Assembly: GCA_930367215.1 (NCBI GenBank) | Contig: OV884059.1 | Span: forward strand, 53,290,957 to 53,354,956 | Length of the DNA: 64,000 nt | Direction: 5' to 3' | DNA from: Pollenia angustigena | Lineage: Eukaryota; Arthropoda; Insecta; Diptera; Polleniidae | Part shown: positions 56,519-64,000 of the stretch, piece after piece | Numbering within the stretch: the stretch's first letter is position 1 | Layout: every line of letters starts with the position of its first letter | Notes under the pieces: generated by a model | Databases searched by the model: none | What the model was told of the DNA's origin: nothing | Seen by the model: the letters and a program-made list of their open reading frames with translations, nothing else | Position numbers and translations under genes: made by a program

Positions 56519-57270
56519 ATGAGAAACTTTTGATTGATATGTTAACATGTCGATCTAAATAAAAATTAATTGAATCAAACAAAGTTTTCTTGAGCATTTT
56601 CTGAAAAGTTTAAAGAAATCGGTAGCATTTGTTTCATGATGCAAGAAATTCGATCCTATTAAAATATCAAGAAAATGCGACTAATATTAAATAAATGCGT
56701 AATGGCAGTTTTTGATCATATGTATACCAAAAACATGAACTTTTGATCATGACAAAATGTTTCTTTATTTAAGAAAGTTTTACTTAATACAAACAAAAAA
56801 AGTTAATGGATTACTTTAGAAAATAAACTTCTTTCCTTGTATAGTATGCATTTCAGAGTAAAGTATGACCATATTTACATTATGAAATTAACGCCGCAAC
56901 TTTCGCTTGCAACTTTTTGTTTGTTAGCAAGAGGTGTAGGGAAGAAAACGGGGTTGAAAAAGTTGAAAAAATGCTTGAAAAACATTTAAATGTAAATGTG
57001 AAAAGAGTTTCGTAGCAACTACTTTAAAAGAAAATAGAAAAAAAACTCGTCGTTAATTGCATAGTCTAAATGCGGTTTATGTATTTAAAAAACGGAAACA
57101 AATTTTGGTTTTTTGTGTCTTGATTTAAATGTTTGCAAATAAAAGTACAAAAATTTTGGGTATCAATAAAAGCGCTAATTTAGCGCTCTTTTTCAAAAAA
57201 GTGCTAAGGAAAAAATATGCGCCTTTTCGACAGTTATAAAGCGCTAAATCTAGCGCCAAAGGCGCTAAAT
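56519..57270. other. Right part of the hAT-like element, no gene
   Basis: AT-rich sequence without a domain-bearing ORF; the last 120 bp carry the GCGCTAA sub-terminal words. No transposase fragment recognised. Confidence 0.45.
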
Positions 57271-57289
57271 TGGCAACTCTGCCAATACA

Positions 57290-58130
57290 TTCATCAAAAT
57301 CACTCGTCAAGCATGCTAAATATCTAAATTTTTTGATTTTCCATCAAGCATCTTCGGTGTCACACATACAAACTCATTTTCACTAATACAACCTTAATGC
57401 TGGATGGGAATTTGCGTTCTACCAAAGAATATAAATATAAAAAGATGTTGCACTTAGTACATTTGAAATTTTCAAAAATTTTGTGCTTCTTAATGATGAG
57501 GGGGGGAAGTAACAAGAAAGCAAAAACTTCGTGCTCACATTCAGAGAACTAAAGAGAGCAAGAAACCACATGCATTAATATATTATATGTATACATCAGG
57601 GGCAGTGTGACCCTTTTAGCATTTTCACTGCTAAATTTAGCATTATTTATTTTGATTTAGCATTTTCACTGCTAAATTTAGCATTATTTATTTTGATTTA
57701 GCAGCGAATTTTTCAAATAGCATTAAGCATTATTTTCAGCATTTTTGTAATATTTTTTAGCATTATTTAGCATTTTTTAATTTTATATATTGCTATTTCA
57801 CAATATAACTTAAATTGTTGTTTTTGACAAAATTTTATTAATAAGTAATTCTAAGTGTAAAAGAAAGCTTTTTTTATGAAAAGCTTTTTTTCTGTGGCAA
57901 CACTCCTACACGTTTGACAGAAAGTACATTGTCATCTTGAATTTGAGTGGTAACGGTCATATTTTATTGTTTGTGAAAAAAGTTTATATTGTGCATCAAA
58001 AAAATAGTATTTCAACGCCATAGATCGGCCGCAAAAAATTACTGGTGAGTATTTATACGTTCAGTTGAAATAAATATTAAGTTTTTAATTAAAAAAATAT
58101 AATCGCTACTGAATATGGATGATTTTGCTA
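57290..58130. other. No gene; TTTAGCA-rich repeats
   Basis: At 57617-57700 a segment of about 43 bp (TTTTCACTGCTAAATTTAGC and following) occurs twice in tandem, then further TTTAGCAT words run to 57780. A CAGTGTGACCC start (57604) and a GGCAACACTC end (57890-57905) could be eroded hAT-type termini, but no target duplication matches. Confidence 0.4.
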
Positions 58131-58235
58131 AACCCGTCTAGAGGCGGACTGGGGCATTAACACAGAAATTTTATATTTTATTTTATTTATGTGTTAGAGT
58201 GAAAATGGAAAGAAAGCAGCAAAAAAAGCTCGAAT

Positions 58236-60227
58236 ATGACGGAGGAGGAAATTTTGGAGTTTATGGAGAGCTTTCCATCAGATGACGGAGCAAGTGAAGA
58301 AGAAAGTGATGTTGTCTGTGACGAAGATGATATGGATGATCCAGATTTTGTTTGCCCTGCAGATGAAGAAGAAATAGACCACTTGCTGAATTCATCTGAG
58401 ATTTCGTCAGACGCAATAAATAGCAGCATAAATATTTCAAATATTAGTGGACTTGAGCAAGAAAATGTAGCTGCTGAAGGTCTGTGTTTATTGTCTCCAG
58501 CAAAGCACACTCATCCTAAAAAGCAAAACATAGACGTCGAACTTGAAGAAGAAGAGGATGGCCCAACCTGCTCCTCCAGTGGTAGATTTAATGGGGTTTT
58601 AACCGAAATTCGAAACGATTCGCAAGAAATAAAACATATTTTATGGAGAAAAAAAAATTTTCAACTTCATGTAAATGAAGTGGTTTTCCGTGGCGAGAAG
58701 TCATTGCCGGAGCATTTCAATACGTTGAAAACTCCATACGACTGTTTTATATATTTTTTGACCGATGATTTTTTAAAGGTAATTTCGAACATGCTTACTT
58801 TATAACAGCTGTTTTCGTACTCATTTGAATAATGTATTTCTTTTCGTTTAGTATTTGACGGATCAGATGAACTTATACGCACGTCAGCAAAATATTTCCA
58901 CACGTTTCAAAACAGATGGAGAAGAAATGTGTAAATTCATTGGCATCTTGTTTTTCATGTCAACTTTTCGTTTTCCGAATGTTCGCGCTTATTGGGGAAG
59001 GCATGCTTTTGAGCCCATAAGGCAAACGATGACCCGTCATAGATTTGAAGAGCTTAGAAGTAAACTCCACTTCAATGACAATTCATGCCAGATGCAGAAA
59101 GGATCTCCAGGTTTTGACGCATTATATAAAATAAGACCACTAATCAAACATTTCAATGAAAGATTTCTGACTGTACCAATGCGACAACGTCTCTGCGTCG
59201 ATGAGCAGATGTGCCCTACAAAAATGCAGGGCAACCCAACGCGACAGTATATGCCTGCAAAGCCCCACAAATGGGGGACAAAACTATTTGCTTTATGCGA
59301 CACCTCTGGATTTTGCAGCGCATTTGAAGTTTATGCTGGTGCTGGAGATAATGTTGTTTTAGATGACTGCCCTGATCTTGGTGCAGCATCTAACGTTGTC
59401 GTTCGCTAAGGAAGACATATAACAAATGACGTCAATCATATTATTTATTTTGACAACTTCTATACCTCTCTCGGCCTAATTTTCTATCTGAAAAGTCGTG
59501 GTATATATAGTTTAGGAACAGTGCGAACAAATAGAGTTCCAAACATAAAATTATCGTCTGATAAGGATTTAGATGCGAAGAAAGTTGAGAGGGGTTATTC
59601 GGAAGAGTACGTAGGTACCGGATATGGTACCGACATCGTAAATGTGTTGTGGCGAGATACAAAAACGTTAGGCTGGTTTCTTCATACGTGGGTCATCAAA
59701 GTTTTCTGTCAAAAAATATGGATAATACCACATCTACCGTAAAGCGTTGGAACAATAAAACAAAGTCATACGTTAACATAAATTGCCCAAATATTATAAA
59801 AGAATATAATAAGCACATGGGTGGAGTCGACCTTATGGATGGTTTGATTGGACGATACAAAATTCATATGAAGTCACGAAAGTGGACAAATCGAATATTT
59901 TTTCATTTATTGGATGTGGCGATGGTGAACTCGTATATTTTGTATCATAGAATTAACAAGAAAACGAATAAAATAACACTCCCTGACTTTAGAACCGAAG
60001 TGGCGGAAACCATGTGTCTGGTAGATACGGCCACAACGTCAAAACGTGGCCGACCAAAATCTGAGGCTTATCCAGCACAAAAACCAAAACGGCAAAACAT
60101 TCCAACGCATAATATTCGGTTTGATCAACTTGGGCATTGGTGTGTATTTTTGGAACGTTCCGGAAAAAAAATGTGCAGAATGCCGGGATGTAAATCAGAA
60201 ACGCAAGCTTTTTGTGATAAATGCTAA
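58236..60227 (+). pseudogene. piggyBac-like transposase, near-intact, two lesions
   Basis: Exon 1 (58236-58778, 181 codons from ATG) encodes the acidic N-terminus (DDGASEEESDVVCDEDDMDD) and the start of the core (TPYDCFIYFLTDDFLK). Exon 2 (58852-60227) continues YLTDQMNLYARQQ. Catalytic residues: first Asp in CVDEQM (codon 59200), second in IYFDNFYTS (59452), third and fourth in KHMGGVDLMDG (59829 and 59838). All are present. A C-terminal Cys-rich motif ends CRMPGCKSETQAFCDKC. Lesions: an in-frame TAA at 59407-59409, and a one-base frameshift at the A run 59661-59665 (WRDTK to NVRLVSS). A domesticated gene is unlikely given the lesions; a recently inactivated mobile copy fits better. Confidence 0.9.
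58779..58851 (+). other. Spliceosomal-type intron in the transposase gene
   Basis: 73 bp with GTAATTTC at the 5' end and a pyrimidine-rich TTTCTTTTCGTTTAG at the 3' end. Removal joins FLTDDFLK to YLTDQMNLYA in frame, restoring a continuous piggyBac core block. An in-frame TAA inside shows it must be spliced for exon 2 to be used with exon 1. Confidence 0.8.
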
Positions 60228-60422
60228 ATTAATTTGTGTAATTCCACGTCCAAAAAATGTTTTTTCAATTTTCACAACAACTCTTAAAATATATAAAAAA
60301 AATAAGATCATTTGATTTATATATAACAATAAATTTCAACCCTTAAAACTTTTATATCAAAATAATACATGTTGTTTTAATTATTACGGTAATGCCCAAC
60401 TCCGCCTCAAGGCGGACTTTAA

Positions 60423-61427
60423 AGTTTGACCTCTTACAGGTCAACGAAGAGTCGGAGGCAAAAACTGAAGTCAGATTCATGTTTCTCATCCTAAAATTAA
60501 CTTAATATGATTTTTTGAAGTCAAACAAAAAATGTGGCATTAGAGGGTTAATAAGCATCCTCGGGTAAGAAGTAAAAATAAAATTGTAAAGAAGTGATTT
60601 TTTATTAAATACTTATGCATCCCAATTCAATAAAGGATATTTTGGTATACATTTCTGGGAATCTTCAACAAAAATTTGCTTATCTCGGCGAAGATAAATT
60701 TCATGTGACAGCACCATCTGTTGAAATTCCAACACACCCAAATATCCCGAGTGAGTAAAACTATGATTATCTAAAACTAAAAAGATAAAAACCATAATTT
60801 TTTTTAAACATCCATAACCACAAAGCAAGTGTAAAAACCAAATTGCCATAATTGAACCATTAGCCATAATAAAGAAATAACAATTGTATCAAACACAGTG
60901 GAACCGAACTAATAGTAACTTATACCAAGATTTGAAAAAAAGAAATATTTAATATACACGAGTCCGCCTAGTATTATTTCGTAAATTTTCTTGTGCAAAC
61001 ATTTAATGTTATCATTCTGTATATATATGTGTAGTTTTGTATTATATTGTATGCTTTTATATGTCTATTTTAATACTAACACCTTGCAAATAACAATAAT
61101 TTAGCAATTTATATTGTTAGTGGAATACTGTAAAAATAAATGGCCACTATAAAAGAAAATATAAATTTCTAAAATTATTACTTACCAACAGTTAGATTTA
61201 TAAATTTAATTTTTCTATGAATATTCTTAATTATATAATACTAATGATAGATTGCATGTAGACTTGTAATACTTATTGATAATCTTAATAACAGAAGGAA
61301 AATCATTTATATGAATCTAATTTATCAAAATTTTCGTTAAATTGTTTATTTATGTTGTTTTTGTAACGACTAATGTAAATTTATACATTTACAAATAAAT
61401 AAATAATTTAACAGCTTGATTAATATA
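60423..61427. other. No gene supported; weak DDE-like ORF
   Basis: AT-rich. A minus-strand ORF (60867-60613, 84 codons) contains FLVLDNHSFTHSGYL, which faintly recalls the LDNHSSH block of pogo/CENP-B-type DDE domains. Nothing around it supports a full domain. CACAGTGGAACCGAACTAAT at 60896 has the look of a Tc1/mariner-type terminus without a visible partner. Confidence 0.25.
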
Positions 61428-62363
61428 GGGGAGACCGGGGCAGCTTCGGCACTTTTTTTTTGAAGCCCTGCATCTTAGAATGTATTCAACAGATTTAAAA
61501 ATTTTATCGCTTGTTGTTGTCCTTGGATATTGAATAATAATATATTGGTACAAAATTTTATGAATACTGAGTATTTGTTATATTTTTTTAAGAATAAGTA
61601 AAAAAAGTCATTTTCGCTGAATGTGCCCCACGCCGGGGTAGCTTCGGCATTTGACGGGGCACATTCGTCGACTATATTCTTAAAGGCAGTTGTTCATTAA
61701 AGACTCTATAAAAAATAAAATTAGATGCCAGCTATAAACGGATTAAGCATTTTTTATAAGATGGATACAGTTAAACTTAAGTTTTATTTCGGCTCATAGA
61801 ACTAGCGAAATATTTTCATTTTCAGGCTTAACAAATAGAGATTAAAAAGATATCAAGCATGCGAAGGAAGTTTGTTATTGAAATGAAGTCGTCAAGAGTT
61901 TAAGTAATCTCAGTAACTTGATAAATTGGCTTATTACTATATCGACCAAGTTTTACTTGGACGAATGTGCCCCAATTGAAAATGCCGAATCTACCCCGAA
62001 AGCACTATTTACACTATTTTATTTTTTTTCTATTATTCTTCAACAAAGATTTAGATTCAACTTATTTTTTAGGAAACTAGTACAATTAATTAAGTTGGTT
62101 TGTAATTTTTATTTTAAATATTGATAATTTTCAAATACAAAATACTTACTAAATAGAATAAAAATATTACAAAAACACTTGGAAAAAAACTTAAACACGG
62201 TAGCTTTTTCAGTTGGTAAGCTAGAGATGACAAACTTTGCGGGAGTTATTTATTTTGATTTTCGATAAATTTAAATAAATAGTTAGTGATGAAAAATAAG
62301 TGCGTCATATCGAAAACGTCATTGACGAATCTACCCCAGTGCCGAAGGTGCCCCGGTCTCCCC
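61428..62363. mobile_element. TIR element with TA flanks and GGGG/CGGCA motifs
   Basis: GGGGAGACCGGGGCAGCTTC at 61428 and the inverse of GAAGGTGCCCCGGTCTCCCC ending at 62363, with TA on both sides (61426-61427, 62364-62365). A GGGGYAGNTTCGGCA motif recurs inside: 61637-61651, and in inverse form near 61981-61998 and 62329-62346. Several GAATGTGCCCC words also occur. The interior is otherwise AT-rich and non-coding (the ORF at 61918-62124 has no domain). Confidence 0.75.
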
Positions 62364-62365
62364 TA

Positions 62366-62760
62366 GATAAAAATAGTTCAAAAAAATATAGACCAAAAAA
62401 AAAAAATCTATAAGATTGAATATAAATAAATAAACAATATAAATGAATAAAAGAATAAATAAATAAGCAAAAAAAAATATAAATAAATAATCTAAAAAAA
62501 TAAATATATAAACAATATAAATGAATAGAAGAACAAATAATTAAGCAAAAAAATATAAATAAATAATCTAAAATAAAAAAAAAAAAAAAAATAATTAGTA
62601 TTGTGGTTATTTTGTTGAACTATTTATGGTTTTTAATCCAAATTTTTAATATTTTTAATTAGGCTTAAGTTCATGAAATTTAATTTTTATTAAATTATTT
62701 TTATGAAGAAAGGAATTTTACAACATGAAAATCAATTAAAATTGTTATTGATAATCTTTC
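62366..62760. repeat. A-rich simple sequence with an 85-bp duplication
   Basis: AAATAAATA-type low complexity. A segment of about 85 bp (AAACAATATAAATGAATA, then AATAAATAATCTAAAA) occurs twice, at roughly 62430-62500 and 62510-62580. No gene. Confidence 0.6.
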
Positions 62761-62762
62761 AT

Positions 62763-62825
62763 TCTTGACGTGGCTCGGGCTCGAACCCTGGCCGGCAGGT
62801 TACCATGACATGTTTCGATCGCAAC
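62763..62825 (-). repeat. tRNA-like sequence
   Basis: The minus strand carries GGGTTCGAGCCC, a B-box-like T-arm, preceded by CATGGTAACCTGCCGGCCA. No complete cloverleaf or acceptor stem could be drawn; probably a SINE or tRNA-derived remnant. Confidence 0.35.
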
Positions 62826-62951
62826 CAAAAAAACAAAAAAAAAAAAATATAAAACTATAAGTAAATAAATATATAAAAAAAATATAAACAAATAGTTAGA
62901 GGTCTAAGTAAATGAACAAAGGAATTATACATATATGTGTACGTAAAGATA

Positions 62952-62953
<2 letters not shown>

Positions 62954-63002
<49 letters not shown>
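62954..63002. repeat. (AT)n microsatellite
   Basis: Uninterrupted alternating AT, about 24 dinucleotides. The Tyr/Ile-repeat ORFs crossing it on both strands are artefacts. Confidence 0.95.
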
Positions 63003-63007
<5 letters not shown>

Positions 63008-63560
63008 GCGTGCTTTTTCGGCACTTTTTTTCGAGCTACCGTATTTTTTGGGAACATTTGCATTCTTTGAGGACGGTGCCCAAAAAAATCGTATACCACC
63101 AGTAGATTTTGGGCACATAACACTTTGAGTACTATTTTTTTTAAAATTTTTTTTTTTTTGATTGTTAATTTACTTTTAATTCTTTTTATAAATAACGTAT
63201 CCATTAATTTATAGACTCTAAATAAATGCCTACATTTTTAATTTTTATTTAAAATTTTCCATTCGTGTGCTGCCATATTTTCAATTTTAAATTAATACAT
63301 TTGACGCCATTAATTCTGTGCTTTTGCGTTTTTTCTTTGTTTTTAGAGATTAAGCATTATATCCAAGGTGGGTAGTAAGAAACAGCTGTTTACTTTTTAA
63401 TCCCATTTGTCTATGCTTGTTGTTGTATTGGTTGTAATACTTAGACCACCTTTTAAGTACACATGTGCATTTCTTACAAAAAGCATAAACAAAACGTGTT
63501 ACCACTGAAAATCATTATCGTTTTTTTTAGATATACATGTGTACATATAAATATATTGGA
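63003..63560. other. AT-rich DNA, nothing recognised
   Basis: Contains a local inverted pair near 63035-63115 (GGGAACATTTGC; GGGCACATAAC region only loosely matched) that I do not consider an element. No gene. Confidence 0.3.
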
Positions 63561-63574
63561 ATGTTATTTTTTTT

Positions 63575-63740
63575 TGTATGTATGTATGTCTGTCTGTCTG
63601 TTCGTATGTTTGTTGGTTGTAATGATATTGTAATGTTTATTTTTTTGAATGTCTGTAAGTCTGTCCGTATGCTTGTTTGTAGTTTGTTTGTTTGTTTGTT
63701 CGGATGTTTGTTTGTTTGTTTGTTTGCTTGTTTATTTGAT
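63575..63740. repeat. TGTN tetranucleotide repeat tract
   Basis: Runs of TATG, TGTC and TGTT tetramers (TATGTATGTATGTCTGTCTG; TTTGTTTGTTTGTTTG). ORFs in this tract on both strands are low-complexity artefacts. Further TTTG repeats lie at the window end (63962-63996). Confidence 0.9.
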
Positions 63741-63828
63741 TTTTTCATTCAGTTAAGAAAATCTTATAGCAAGTTAAACAGTTGCTTTTGTGAAGTTTTG
63801 TTATTATTTTTTAATTGTTTACATACCC

Positions 63829-63862
63829 CTAAAGATGGTTAGCGACGCTAACCGAAATATTG
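63829..63862 (+). repeat. Hairpin resembling a retroelement hammerhead-like 3' motif
   Basis: CCCTAAAGAT is followed by the perfect stem GGTTAGC-GAC-GCTAACC and CGAAATATTGGG. The arrangement near-CUGAUGA, stem, GAAA recalls hammerhead-derived motifs at Penelope-like element ends. The essential G of CUGA is not present, so if it is one it is inactive. Confidence 0.35.
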
Positions 63863-64000
63863 GGAATTAAAAATAAAAACTTAAAAACAAAAATCACAAG
63901 TTTTTAATTTTTATTTCTTTACTTGGACCTACAGCCAAACAAAAACAACCAATAATTAATCTGTTTGTTTGTTTTTAATAAATTTGTTTGTTTGTCATAC

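Larger units (their letters stand above)
54300..57281. mobile_element. hAT-like element with CCAATACA target duplication
   Basis: The flanking 8-mers CCAATACA (54292-54299 and 57282-57289) are identical. Ends are CAGGGTTGTGAAC and the inverse of CAGAGTTGCCAA, both of hAT CAGNG type. Sub-terminal AGCGC(TAA) words occur on both sides (54330-54360, 57165-57270). No hAT transposase is visible; the interior holds a DINE-like element (54822-56518) and AT-rich DNA. Confidence 0.82.
58131..60418 (+). mobile_element. piggyBac-like element, second family (boundaries tentative)
   Basis: The transposase gene is bounded by inverted GAGGCGGACTGGGGCATTA (58141-58159) and TAATGCCCAACTCCGCCTC (60390-60408), 17 of 19 matching. 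TTAA follows the right arm at 60419-60422; the corresponding left tetramer reads CTAA (58128-58131). An alternative right end is GAGGGTTAA at 60543-60551. Sequence and termini differ from elements A and B. Confidence 0.6.

Noticed and set aside
57604..57905. Possible small hAT-type element (CAGTGTGACC to GGCAACACTC).
   Set aside because: The ends match poorly, the right terminal base does not fit, and the flanking 8-mers differ.
60613..60867. DDE-like minus-strand ORF with VLDNHSFTH.
   Set aside because: Only one short block resembles a DDE motif; no other catalytic block or matching terminal repeats are present nearby.
62855..63204. ORFs with long Tyr-Ile runs on both strands.
   Set aside because: They arise from the (AT)n microsatellite.
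63527..63842. Cys/Leu/Phe- and Asn/Lys/Gln-rich ORFs.
   Set aside because: They arise from TGTN tetranucleotide repeats.

Overview
The window is AT-rich eukaryotic DNA, almost certainly from a fly (higher Diptera). I found no conserved host protein gene, no rRNA and no credible functional tRNA. Nearly everything recognisable is transposable element (TE) sequence, much of it nested. The fly assignment is inference from the TE mix: DINE-1/INE-1-like elements, a jockey-clade LINE with the RGACGTGY downstream promoter motif, a LOA-like LINE, pogo-like and piggyBac-like elements, and Helitron-like elements ending in CTAG.

Layout. 1-6746: a 2.87-kb segment present twice (492-3357, 3870-6746), each copy carrying a dead piggyBac-like element with TTAA flanks at the same internal position. 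6793-7912: four Helitron-like copies, partly head to tail. 7913-12491: TIR elements and unassigned AT-rich DNA. 12492-20505: a hAT-like element with a perfect 8-bp target duplication, inflated to 8 kb by nested insertions (DINE-1-like copies, several MITEs, tRNA-like/SINE pieces). 20600-21322: a Helitron-like copy plus 70 bp of flank, repeated directly at 32601-33287. 21323-32600: a LOA-like LINE with decayed pol, split by a nearly intact jockey-like LINE (23649-28338, minus strand) and by a Harbinger-like MITE (30069-31112).

29749-50355: the main structure, four head-to-tail copies of a unit of about 4.97 kb. Each unit runs from inside the LOA reverse transcriptase, through the LINE 3' end, a Helitron-like element, a TIR element, a tRNA-like piece and a retrozyme-like segment, to 100 bp inside a pogo-like element. 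Three of the four units carry a minus-strand sequence with the layout of a type I hammerhead ribozyme. Unit 2 lost it by a 0.4-kb deletion between short direct repeats. All four share the same LINE-inactivating mutations, so the LINE was dead before amplification, and their sequence differences form a mosaic that suggests unequal exchange or gene conversion.

50256-51471: the complete pogo-like element, holding a long hairpin. 52375-53440: tandem and inverted repeats. 54300-57281: a second hAT-like element with a perfect 8-bp target duplication, containing a DINE-like element with an eight-copy 153-bp minisatellite. 58236-60227: a second-family piggyBac transposase gene with one spliceosomal-type intron, broken by one stop and one frameshift. 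61428-62363: a TIR element with TA flanks and repeated GC-rich motifs. The rest is simple repeat and unassigned AT-rich DNA.

Family names rest on motifs read by eye, with no database search. The best candidate for something undescribed is the hammerhead-bearing composite tandem array; the LINE bounded by 0.7-kb direct repeats is next.
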